The notes under the pieces were generated by a model, which saw only the letters and a program-made list of their open reading frames with translations, had not been told where the DNA came from and did no database searches. A stretch of 64,000 nt of DNA from Bacillus sp. EB106-08-02-XG196 (GTDB lineage Bacteria; Bacillota; Bacilli; Bacillales; Cytobacillaceae): positions 62,001 through 126,000 of the forward strand of contig NZ_JABWSY010000006.1 in the NCBI RefSeq assembly GCF_013396335.1, written 5' to 3'. A program made the position numbers and the translations under genes. Positions 46,829 to 54,984 of the stretch are shown in pieces (positions within the stretch are counted from its first letter, which is position 1; every line of letters begins with the position of its first letter).

Positions 46829-46897
46829 TGCACAAAAAAGGATGACAAGAATTGCAAATAGTTTTACTATTTAAGTAAGGGGAGAGGAGTGTTTCAT

Positions 46898-47170
46898 ATG
46901 CTAGTTAGAGTTTTTGCTAATCTCCGGGAAATTTGCGGCGGAGTTGGAGTAGAGGTTAACCCGGATGGTCAACGTGTTATTGATGTACTAGATAAAATGG
47001 TTGAAATGTTTCCTGATTTAAAGAATGAAATATTTACACTTGAAAAACAACTGCTTCCATTTGTTCATGTTTTTATAAACGGAAGAAATATTATTCATTT
47101 GGAGGGTCTTGAAACCATTGTAAAAGAAACCGATCAATTTGCGTTATTTCCTCCAGTTGCAGGTGGTTAA
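46898..47170 (+). CDS. MoaD/ThiS-family sulfur carrier of the AOR cluster
   Basis: A beta-grasp protein of 90 residues ending in PPVAGG, the C-terminal Gly-Gly that is adenylated by a ThiF/MoeB enzyme and thiocarboxylated. MoaD proteins supply the dithiolene sulfur of molybdopterin or tungstopterin. With an AOR-type oxidoreductase and an E1-like gene next door, it probably serves the tungsten pterin cofactor. AGGAG fits the ATG at 46898; a GTG at 46889 lies inside that site. Confidence 0.87.
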   Translation: MLVRVFANLREICGGVGVEVNPDGQRVIDVLDKMVEMFPDLKNEIFTLEKQLLPFVHVFINGRNIIHLEGLETIVKETDQFALFPPVAGG

Positions 47171-47171
47171 T

Positions 47172-47444
47172 ATGCCAGAGCAGGAATTGGAGTTTCGTGG
47201 AATCAATCGGAAGCATCTTGGAATGTATTTTGAAGAGTTAGGCGGAAAACAAATGACAGATGATTTCCCCTATGTTTATAAATCTAATGAATGGTGCGGA
47301 GCAATAGTTAGGGAAGAAGAGCTTTCAATTACTTCTACATTTAAAGTCAATTCTGTACATATTCGCTTTAATGCTTCAGATGATATGACGCTTAAAGAGC
47401 TTATCAAAAATTATCGGGTGAAAACTAGAAGGATAGGCGGATAG
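47172..47444 (+). CDS. Small unknown protein of the AOR cluster, also ending in Gly-Gly
   Basis: A 90-residue soluble protein that I do not recognise. It starts one base after the MoaD-like gene, with AGGTGG inside that gene's end, so the two are coupled. The predicted pattern alternates helix (HLGMYFEELGG) and strands (ELSITSTFKVNSVHIRFNA), and the C-terminus is VKTRRIGG. Two consecutive small proteins with free C-terminal GG next to an E1-like gene are unusual. It may be a cofactor or oxidoreductase accessory protein, or a second carrier. Confidence 0.8.
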   Translation: MPEQELEFRGINRKHLGMYFEELGGKQMTDDFPYVYKSNEWCGAIVREEELSITSTFKVNSVHIRFNASDDMTLKELIKNYRVKTRRIGG

Positions 47445-47454
47445 TTAAATTTCT

Positions 47455-47495
47455 AAAACAAAAGGCTTCTGCAAAATATGCAGAAGCCTCCGAAT
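47455..47495. terminator. Bidirectional terminator between the GG protein and aor
   Basis: AGGCTTCTGCA (47463-47473) pairs perfectly with TGCAGAAGCCT (47479-47489); T-rich tails lie on both strands. Confidence 0.88.
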
Positions 47496-47501
47496 ATTTT
47501 A

Positions 47502-49331
47502 TTATACTAGCTGATTTTCCGGATCGATGATTTCAAGCTCCCGAAGTTTTGCATCGGTAACTTTTCCGTTTTCCCAGCCGCGTACTTGATAGTACTCTCC
47601 AAGCATGATATCCATTCTGCTAACTTCCCCAGCACTATTACCAGAGGCAGGCTCTTCGGTGAACCGTTTTGGAAGATAGTCATCTTCTTCCTTATCGAAC
47701 CCGGCGAGGTTATTATAATAACGCTCTAGGTTATAAATTCTTTCTCCAGCCTTCATCACATCATCAGCTGTCATCGAAATACCAGTCATCGCACTATATT
47801 GTTCTGCATAATGCTCCGCGTTTTCAGAAAAGGAGGAAAACTTACAAATATTCATAGAATCAGAGAATGCAAGCATATCTTGGAATACTTTTAATAACTC
47901 ACCTTTTCCTTCAGGCTTAAGACGATCTGTTGGTTCTGGAATACCAGCAATCTCACTCGCAACCGTATATCCGCGTAAATGGCAGGCACCGCGGTTACTT
48001 GTTGCATAACCAAGACCAATACCTTGAATTCCACGTGGATCATAGGCAGGAATCGACTGTCCTTTTACAGACATAGAAAGCTCAGGTGCACCCCAAGAAG
48101 CTGTTGCTTTTGCAGGACCCTCTGCAAGGATGCCGCCAAAGCCTTCACGGAATGCAATTTTCTTTGTTAAATCAATCATGGAATCGGCATCGCCCCAGAT
48201 GAGTTCTTCTGTGATTAACCCTTTTTCATAGGCTTCCATTGTAACAGAGAAGCAATGGCCGAGCTCAATAGTATCAAGTCCATACTCATTACACTGGTCA
48301 ATCAAATAAGAGATAGCTTCCGCATCACTTAATAAGCAGTTCGAGCCAAGTGACCAGGAGGATTCAAATTCAAAGCTTTCGACTCTTGTTTTATACTTGC
48401 CATCCTTTACTTCAACCTCGATTTTGCAGCCTACAGGGCAAGCATGGCATGTATTGTTTTTAACAAGCAAATGCTGGTTTACATATTCACCACTGTGCTT
48501 TTCTGCTTCTTCCCAATGTGTGAACTGAGAATTCTTGGTAGGAAGTGCACCGACTTCATTGATAATGTTGGTTAAAACATTCGTGCCATATACGGAAAGG
48601 CCGCCTTTATTGGGTGCTGTTAATCCTCCGTCAAGGATTGCCTTTACCGCCTTTTTGTTCGCTTCTTTATATTCAGTTTCTAATTTAGGCTGTGGCATAT
48701 TCCCTTTTTGAGGTGCCTTAATTACAACCGCTTTCAATTTTTTATATCCTGCAACTGCGGCTGTTCCGCCACGTCCAGCAGCTCGGTCATGCTCGTTAAT
48801 AAAAGAGGCGAACTTAACTGTGTTTTCACCGGCTTGACCAATCGTCATGACACTAAGATCTTGTTCACCGTATCTTGCCTGCATCGTTTTTACTGTTTCT
48901 CTTGTTCCTTTGCCCCAAAGCTCTGACGCATCACGCAGTTCCGCCTTACCATCCTCGATATAAAGATAAACAGGCTTGTCGCTTTTACCTGTAAGGATGA
49001 TATTATCGACCCCTGCCCACTTTAAGCGTGCTGCGGTCCATCCTCCCATATGAGAATCAGTGACAGTACCTGTTAACGGAGACTTCGTAACAACACAAAG
49101 ACGTCCACTCATAGAAGAACGTGAGCCCGTTACAGGACCAGTCATGATACAAAGCATGTTTTCAGGCGATAATGGCTCCACTTCAGGACCGTTATCAAGT
49201 ACATACTTAACTCCAAGACCTCGGCCGCCAATGTACTTTGTTGCATCTTCTTCGTTAATAGGTCTGTAATTAATCGTACCTGCTGTTAAATCAACTACCA
49301 CTTCTTTGTTTAAGAAACCACCTAAATTCAA
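47502..49331 (-). CDS. aor: Tungsten-dependent aldehyde ferredoxin oxidoreductase
   Basis: An AOR-family enzyme of 609 residues that oxidises aldehydes or reduces carboxylates with ferredoxin as the likely partner. The [4Fe-4S] ligands are C295, C298 and C302 (CHACPVGC) plus C496. The pterin-binding blocks GGRGLG, EHDRAAGRGG and AYDPRGIQGIGLGYATSNRGACH are intact. Start is TTG at 49331 after GAGAGGG. Tungsten rather than molybdenum is inferred from the family. The cofactor genes sit on both sides. Confidence 0.93.
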   Translation of the reverse strand: MNLGGFLNKEVVVDLTAGTINYRPINEEDATKYIGGRGLGVKYVLDNGPEVEPLSPENMLCIMTGPVTGSRSSMSGRLCVVTKSPLTGTVTDSHMGGWTAARLKWAGVDNIILTGKSDKPVYLYIEDGKAELRDASELWGKGTRETVKTMQARYGEQDLSVMTIGQAGENTVKFASFINEHDRAAGRGGTAAVAGYKKLKAVVIKAPQKGNMPQPKLETEYKEANKKAVKAILDGGLTAPNKGGLSVYGTNVLTNIINEVGALPTKNSQFTHWEEAEKHSGEYVNQHLLVKNNTCHACPVGCKIEVEVKDGKYKTRVESFEFESSWSLGSNCLLSDAEAISYLIDQCNEYGLDTIELGHCFSVTMEAYEKGLITEELIWGDADSMIDLTKKIAFREGFGGILAEGPAKATASWGAPELSMSVKGQSIPAYDPRGIQGIGLGYATSNRGACHLRGYTVASEIAGIPEPTDRLKPEGKGELLKVFQDMLAFSDSMNICKFSSFSENAEHYAEQYSAMTGISMTADDVMKAGERIYNLERYYNNLAGFDKEEDDYLPKRFTEEPASGNSAGEVSRMDIMLGEYYQVRGWENGKVTDAKLRELEIIDPENQLV

Positions 49332-49552
49332 TGTTTTTCCCTCTCTTTCATTAATAAATTGAAGCTTATCTCCTATTCATAGTAAAAAATATAAATAGGA
49401 TATTCCTCTCAAAATTAATAAATAAACCCAATTCCTATTATACAATTATTTTTATATATTTAATATTTAAAGTTTTCTAAATTTCAATTAAAATTAACGT
49501 AGATTACGTGACTCGTTAGTATGTATTACTAATCTAGAAAAGAGGATCACAT
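49332..49552. promoter_or_regulatory. Divergent promoter region aor / moeB-like gene
   Basis: A very AT-rich 221-base region that must hold both divergent promoters. I see no clear operator. Shared control of the two genes is plausible but unproven. Confidence 0.4.
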
Positions 49553-50581
49553 ATGGACGATTTAGGACGATACGGAAGACAAATTCTTTTTTCAGGAATA
49601 GGGAAAGAGGGACAGGTGAAATTGCTGAAAAGCAAGGTGGCTATTGTCGGTGTTGGAGCACTCGGAACAGTATGTGCCAATCATTTGGTCCGATCGGGTG
49701 TGGGATACATAAGGTTAATTGATAGAGATGTAGTTGACCTTTCTAATCTGCAGCGTCAATCACTTTTTAACGAAGAAGATGTTAATCTAAATCTTCCAAA
49801 GGCAGTTGCAGCGGGGAAGAGGCTGCAAACGATTAACTCTACTGTTACTGTTGACGCCGTTATCACAGATTTAAACCTTGATAATGCAGAGGAATTATTA
49901 GAAGGATTTGATGTCATTGTTGATGGTACGGATAATTTTATGACCCGTTACTTAATCAATGATGTTGCTGTTAAGTATGGGATTCCTTGGGTCCATGGGG
50001 CAGCCGTCAGCTCAAGAGGAATGTTTGCCGTTATTAAACCTGGAATTACTCCGTGCTATCGCTGTCTATTTCCACAAGTGCCAGCTGGCAGGGGTGAAAC
50101 CTGTGACACGATTGGTGTTCTGTCACCAATAACAGATATAATTGGTTCCTTTCAAGCAATGGAAGCAATTAAACTATTAATAGGAGCCTCCACAAGTTCT
50201 AACCTTGAGCAAATTGATATATGGGATACTACCTTTTTTTCAATGGATATAAGTGCAGGGAAAAATCCACAATGTCCTGCATGTGTACACCATCAATATG
50301 ACTTTCTAGATCGTTCGTCAGCCCTTCAAGAAGCTTATAGTTCTCTTTGCGGTCGAGATACCGTGCAAATCTATTTTAGAGAAAAGCGCGAACGAGACTT
50401 AACAAAACTTAGTGAACACTTAAAAAAGAATGGAAAAGTTACCGGAAACCAATTTTTACTTCGGTTCTCACCTGATCCAGAAACAATCATTGTAGTATTC
50501 AAGGATGGTAGAGTTCTTGTCCATGGAACAAATGACATCGTAAAAGTAAAATCCCTCTATTCAAAATATATAGGAAACTAA
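49553..50581 (+). CDS. moeB: ThiF/MoeB E1-like adenylyltransferase
   Basis: An E1-like enzyme of 342 residues that adenylates the C-terminal glycine of MoaD/ThiS proteins. The nucleotide motif GVGALG (33-38), DRDVVDLSNLQRQ, the zinc cysteines C168/C171 and C241/C244, and a Cys at 184 in the CDTIGVLSP loop are visible. The last 95 residues form an extra domain seen in longer Bacillus MoeB proteins. Here it most likely serves the AOR cofactor pathway together with the MoaD-like gene. Confidence 0.9.
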   Translation: MDDLGRYGRQILFSGIGKEGQVKLLKSKVAIVGVGALGTVCANHLVRSGVGYIRLIDRDVVDLSNLQRQSLFNEEDVNLNLPKAVAAGKRLQTINSTVTVDAVITDLNLDNAEELLEGFDVIVDGTDNFMTRYLINDVAVKYGIPWVHGAAVSSRGMFAVIKPGITPCYRCLFPQVPAGRGETCDTIGVLSPITDIIGSFQAMEAIKLLIGASTSSNLEQIDIWDTTFFSMDISAGKNPQCPACVHHQYDFLDRSSALQEAYSSLCGRDTVQIYFREKRERDLTKLSEHLKKNGKVTGNQFLLRFSPDPETIIVVFKDGRVLVHGTNDIVKVKSLYSKYIGN

Positions 50582-50590
50582 AAAATAGAA

Positions 50591-50803
50591 AAAGGGTGTG
50601 TTTTTCTTTTTAAAGGCAATGATAAAACACATTGTTGATTGGAGTGGAAGGCGCGAGACTCCTGCAGGAGGACGGGACAGGGGAGACCCCGCAGGCGCTT
50701 TAGCGCCGAGGAGGCTTCCCGAACCGCCTGCGGAAAGCGAAGCGCCTGGAACGTAAATCAACAGACGTTATAATATAGCCTTTATGAAAAAACACACCTT
50801 TTG
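50591..50803. terminator. Terminator-like inverted repeat split by a dispersed repeat
   Basis: AAAAGGGTGTGTTTTTC and AAAGGC (50591-50618) are complementary to GCCTTTATG and AAAAAACACACCTTTT (50778-50803). The arms would normally form one bidirectional terminator between moeB and yisN, but 160 bases, mainly the repeat at 50635-50762, lie in the loop. Confidence 0.6.
50635..50762. repeat. Dispersed palindromic Bacillaceae repeat, type 2
   Basis: A 128-base GC-rich element bounded by GTTGATT and AATCAAC. Inside are several nested complementary blocks: GGCGC/GCGCC, CCTGCAGG and CAGGCGCTTTAGCGCC. I recognise the central text (GCGAGACTCCTGC, GACCCCGCAGGCGC, GCGAAGCGCCTGGA) as a widespread intergenic repeat in Bacillus-type genomes. 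It encodes no protein. Function unknown. Confidence 0.8.
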
Positions 50804-50806
50804 TCA

Positions 50807-51370
50807 TTATGAAATCATCTTTTCGATAACCAATCGTTTTCCGGTATTTAAGGTGAATTCAAAGCGATCATTGACTTTTTCAAAATAACAAAAATGATGC
50901 TGCACATTACAGATTTGTTCCTGGTTATCGAAAACAATAAAATTTACCCCATCTCTACTTTTTTCATCTGATAAGAAAGATAGGTGATTGTAACAATAGA
51001 TACAATCATATATAGAAAAATCTAACGAGTTTAATGTTGTGACAAATTGAAAAAAGGCGTCATCATTCATTCCCTCTAAAAGTCTTTCCAACGAGTAGAT
51101 TAAATGCTTCCTTATTCTAACCAAATCATGGTCACGAAGCATAATGACCTCATTTCCACTTCGTATCTTCCCAGTTTCAATTAAAATTCCTTTCTTCCAT
51201 CGATTAACGCGAAATATTTCAATCTCTTGTTGAAGAAAGTCATCCAGCATTGCTGCTTCTTCTGTTTCTTGATCAAAAAATATCCATTGATCACTTATTT
51301 GTTCAACTGTTCCTTCGTTATAGGCCCTCAGTTGAAAATCCAAAAGTTTCGTTCTTTGTTGTCGATTCAT
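50807..51370 (-). CDS. yisN: DUF2777 family protein YisN
   Basis: A soluble protein of 187 residues next to asnO, the place of yisN in B. subtilis. It is rich in acidic and aromatic residues, with a run of cysteines and tyrosines near the middle (YDCIYCYNH). The function is unknown; the family name is from memory and context. GGAGG precedes the ATG. Confidence 0.7.
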   Translation of the reverse strand: MNRQQRTKLLDFQLRAYNEGTVEQISDQWIFFDQETEEAAMLDDFLQQEIEIFRVNRWKKGILIETGKIRSGNEVIMLRDHDLVRIRKHLIYSLERLLEGMNDDAFFQFVTTLNSLDFSIYDCIYCYNHLSFLSDEKSRDGVNFIVFDNQEQICNVQHHFCYFEKVNDRFEFTLNTGKRLVIEKMIS

Positions 51371-51534
51371 GTTTAACCTCCGTGCCTAATACTTCATTTT
51401 CTTTGTAGACATCTTTATGAGATTTTATAACTTGTTTATCTTTAATTTGGACAATTTACCAAATAAATTGGGCTGAATACTATAAAACATGTAACGTTTA
51501 TCCAGCTTATAAACTGGAGAGAGGAGAGTATATT

Positions 51535-53385
51535 ATGTGCGGAGTAACAGGGTGGGTTGATTTTACAATTGATATTAAGAGTGAAAAAGATACATTGGAA
51601 AAAATGGCAAATACCCTTGCGAAAAGGGGGCCAGATGAGACTAACCTTTGGCTGAAAACTCATGTTGGCTTTGGTCATAAGCGGCTGATAGTTGTGGACC
51701 CTGAAGGGGGAAGACAGCCAATGACTAAACAAAAAGATGGTATACAATATACGATTTGTTACAATGGGGAGTTGTACAATACTGAAGATATCCGCAAAAT
51801 TCTCCTTACTAAAGGATATTCTTTCAAAGGTCATTCTGATACAGAAGTTCTGTTAAATGCCTATATAGAATGGGCAGAAGAGTGCGTAAATCATTTAAAT
51901 GGTATCTATGCTTTTGCTATTTGGGACCAAAAGAGAGAGCAGCTTTTTATTGGACGGGATCGATTAGGAGTTAAACCATTGTTTTTTACAGAATTAAATA
52001 ATGGGATTGTATTTGCTTCGGAAATAAAGGCAATTCTTGCGAACCCTGGAATGAAAACAGAGCTAGAATATGAGGGGCTTGCTGAAATTTTTGGTTTAGG
52101 ACCTTCAAGGACTCCAGGATCTGGAATTTTTAAAGGCATTAAGGAGCTGCGGCCGGCACACGCCATGACATTTTCAAAAAAGGGCTTAAAGATTTGGCGC
52201 TATTGGAATGTAAAGAGTGATGTGCACAGGGATAGTGTAGAAGAAACAGCTGAAAAAGTACGTTATTTGGTAACAGATGCTGTAACAAGACAGCTTGTAT
52301 CCGATGTTCCGCTTTCTACCTTCTTATCAGGCGGGCTTGATTCAAGTATTATTACCGCTATTGCTGCACAAGGCTTTAAGAACCAAGGTAAAGGTCAGCT
52401 TCATACGTATTCTATTGACTATGAAGGAAACGACCGCTTTTTCAAAGCAAACGAATTCCAGCCAAATGCGGATGAGAAGTGGATTAAAATTGTGACAAGC
52501 GAGTTTGATACAAGACACCATTTTAAAACCATTTCTCAGGAGCAATTAGTGAAAGACTTAACAGAAGCGGTTCATGTTCGTGACTGTCCTGGTATGGCTG
52601 ACATTGATTCTTCCTTGCTTTGGTTTTGTAAGGAAATAAAAAAGGACTTTGTTGTTAGTCTTTCTGGGGAATGTGCGGATGAGATTTTTGGCGGTTACCC
52701 TTGGTTTCACCGCAAGGAAGATTTAGAGAGACCAGGTTTCCCTTGGATGCGTTCGGTTAATGAAAGAAATAACTTATTAAGAGCGGATTGGCAGCAAAGA
52801 CTTAAATTAACGGATTACGTGATTGAAAAGTATAAGCAAGCCGTACAGGAAACTCCTAAATTGGATGGAGAAAGCATCGAAGAAGCAAAACGGCGGGAGC
52901 TTTTTTATATTAATATGACACATTTTATGACAACGCTCCTTGACCGTAAAGATAGAATGAGTATGGGAGCAAGTCTAGAAGTCAGAGTCCCTTTTGCGGA
53001 CCATCGTCTTGTGGAATACGTCTGGAACATACCGTGGGATATAAAAATGGTTCATGGCAGGGAAAAGGGGATTTTAAGAAAAGCATTTGAAGGAATTATT
53101 CCTGATGAAGTACTCTATCGTAAGAAAAGTCCGTATCCAAAAACCCATAATCCAGAATATACACGTGCTGTTCAACATCAATTGAAGGAGATATTAACAG
53201 ATAAGTCCTCGGTACTATACGAATTATTCAATCGAACTTTACTAAATGAACTGGTGGAATCCGGAGGTAATTCCTTCAAAGAGCCATGGTTTGGTCAGTT
53301 AATGTCAGGACCACAGCTATTGGCCTATTTTATTCAATTAGATATTTGGTTTAAAGATTACAATATTAATATAGTAAATGCCTAG
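51535..53385 (+). CDS. asnO: Glutamine-hydrolysing asparagine synthetase AsnO
   Basis: Makes asparagine from aspartate with ammonia from glutamine. Cys2 is the glutaminase nucleophile (MCGVTGW); RGPDETN and YNGELYN are conserved in the same domain. The synthetase pyrophosphate loop SGGLDSS is near 265-271. 616 residues is the size of the AsnO type, which is tied to sporulation in B. subtilis. GAGAGGAGAG precedes the ATG. Its place beside yisN is as expected. Confidence 0.93.
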   Translation: MCGVTGWVDFTIDIKSEKDTLEKMANTLAKRGPDETNLWLKTHVGFGHKRLIVVDPEGGRQPMTKQKDGIQYTICYNGELYNTEDIRKILLTKGYSFKGHSDTEVLLNAYIEWAEECVNHLNGIYAFAIWDQKREQLFIGRDRLGVKPLFFTELNNGIVFASEIKAILANPGMKTELEYEGLAEIFGLGPSRTPGSGIFKGIKELRPAHAMTFSKKGLKIWRYWNVKSDVHRDSVEETAEKVRYLVTDAVTRQLVSDVPLSTFLSGGLDSSIITAIAAQGFKNQGKGQLHTYSIDYEGNDRFFKANEFQPNADEKWIKIVTSEFDTRHHFKTISQEQLVKDLTEAVHVRDCPGMADIDSSLLWFCKEIKKDFVVSLSGECADEIFGGYPWFHRKEDLERPGFPWMRSVNERNNLLRADWQQRLKLTDYVIEKYKQAVQETPKLDGESIEEAKRRELFYINMTHFMTTLLDRKDRMSMGASLEVRVPFADHRLVEYVWNIPWDIKMVHGREKGILRKAFEGIIPDEVLYRKKSPYPKTHNPEYTRAVQHQLKEILTDKSSVLYELFNRTLLNELVESGGNSFKEPWFGQLMSGPQLLAYFIQLDIWFKDYNINIVNA

Positions 53386-53447
53386 ACGTTTATAGTTGGA
53401 TTCACAACTTTATTAGATTAAAATGAGTGTATGGAAGGGGATTGAAG

Positions 53448-54929
53448 ATGAAAAAAACCTTGATTACACTCATTTTATTTTGTATTTTTATTTTTTCAAG
53501 CGTGCCAGCTTACGGGGCCGCAGTGGGGAAGACCCGGGAATGGCAGGATGAAACTGTATATTCCATAATGGTGGATCGTTTTTTTAATGCTAATACGAAG
53601 AATGATATTGATGTTAATACTTTAGACCCTTTAGCCTATAATGGCGGAGATTTTCAGGGAGTCATTGATAAGCTCGATTATCTTAAGGACATGGGATTCA
53701 CAGCAATCCGGCTGACATCCATATTCGATAATACTGCTGGTGGGTATCATGGCTATTGGGTAAATGACTTTTATCAGCCTGATGAGCATTTTGGCTCTCT
53801 AAAGACATTTAAGAAACTTGTGCAAGAAGCACATCAACGAGATATGAAGGTACTCATTGATTTTGTAACCAATAATGTCTCCACAGAACACCCCTGGGTG
53901 AAAGATGAAACAAAGCAAAATTGGTTTAATGAGAAAAGTGATAGTAGTAATTCTAATGCTTTGCCTGATCTTAATCAGGACAACCCTGAGGTAAAAGCTT
54001 ATTTAATCGATGCGGCTAAGTGGTGGATAAATGAGACGGATATAGACGGGTATAGTCTCCCTGAGGTAAATCATGTACCCGAAGCCTTTTGGAGTGATTT
54101 TTCAAATGAAGTAAAAAAGGAAAAGGATAACTTTTTTCTATTAGGGATTACTTCTCTTAACAGTAATGTTGATCCTGATAAATATAAGAATGCAGGCATT
54201 GACAGTCTTACCGCTTATCAACATAGTGAACAGTTAAGGAATGTTTTCGCTACGACCAATCGAGCTTTTAGCGAGCTGAATGAAAATAAGGTTCAAAAGC
54301 CTGAATTACAACCACAATTTTTTGATAATGAAATGACTACGAGGTTTACGAATGATATCGTAAAGAATAAACATTTTCCAGGAGCTCGCTGGAGGACTGC
54401 ATTAACCTATATTTATTCTACTCCTGGTATCCCTGTTGTCTTTTATGGCAGTGAGATTGCTTTAAACGGCGGAGAAATTCCAGATAATCGGCAGCCAATG
54501 AATTTTAGGACAGAAAAGGAACTAATTGATTATATTACGAAGCTCGGCGAAGTAAGAAATCAGCTTCCTTCCTTGACGAGGGGAAGTATGGAGATGCTTT
54601 ATGAAAAAAATGGAATGGCTGTTTATAAACGCGTCTACCAAGATGAAACCGCGATTATAGCCATTAATAATACAAGTGAATCTCAAAATGTAACGTTAAA
54701 CAAGGAACATATTGAAGGTGGAAAAGAACTGCGCGGTATGCTTAATGGAGACCTGGTCCGGAGTAATGATGATAACCAATATGATCTCATTATTGACCGG
54801 GATGAGGCAGAGATTTATGTGTTAGCCAATAAGAGCGGAATTAATCTGACACTAATAGGTTCACTAGTAGTTGTCTACATCTTATTCACTATATTCATAA
54901 TAAAAGTAAGGAAAAGAAGAAAAGAATAA
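53448..54929 (+). CDS. Membrane-anchored GH13 alpha-amylase homologue lacking all catalytic residues
   Basis: A secreted, C-terminally anchored GH13-fold protein of 493 residues: signal peptide 1-23 (cleavage after AYG) and membrane helix about 464-484 followed by KVRKRRKE. The barrel framework is well kept (DETVYSIMVDRFFN, GYHGYWVNDFY, IYSTPGIPVVFYGSE). The four GH13 motifs have lost their key residues: motif I ends N143 instead of His; motif II reads GYSLPEVNH, with S203 for Arg and P205 for the nucleophile Asp; motif III has I234 for the acid Glu; motif IV reads DNEM (293-296) for DNHD. Hydrolysis is not expected. It may bind glucans or act as a scaffold. ATG at 53448 follows GGAAGGGGA. 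Confidence 0.9.
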   Translation: MKKTLITLILFCIFIFSSVPAYGAAVGKTREWQDETVYSIMVDRFFNANTKNDIDVNTLDPLAYNGGDFQGVIDKLDYLKDMGFTAIRLTSIFDNTAGGYHGYWVNDFYQPDEHFGSLKTFKKLVQEAHQRDMKVLIDFVTNNVSTEHPWVKDETKQNWFNEKSDSSNSNALPDLNQDNPEVKAYLIDAAKWWINETDIDGYSLPEVNHVPEAFWSDFSNEVKKEKDNFFLLGITSLNSNVDPDKYKNAGIDSLTAYQHSEQLRNVFATTNRAFSELNENKVQKPELQPQFFDNEMTTRFTNDIVKNKHFPGARWRTALTYIYSTPGIPVVFYGSEIALNGGEIPDNRQPMNFRTEKELIDYITKLGEVRNQLPSLTRGSMEMLYEKNGMAVYKRVYQDETAIIAINNTSESQNVTLNKEHIEGGKELRGMLNGDLVRSNDDNQYDLIIDRDEAEIYVLANKSGINLTLIGSLVVVYILFTIFIIKVRKRRKE

Positions 54930-54930
54930 C

Positions 54931-54972
54931 GAAAAAACGCGATGCTCCTAAATGGAAGCATCGCATTTTTTC
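54931..54972. terminator. Bidirectional terminator, GH13 gene / SDR gene
   Basis: AAAACGCGATGCT pairs with AAGCATCGCATTTTTT. Confidence 0.88.
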
Positions 54973-54984
54973 TAAGGGAATCCC

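Noticed and set aside
51442..51834. Minus-strand frame of 130 codons over the start of asnO
   Set aside because: Shadow of the AsnO glutaminase domain; no features of a real gene.
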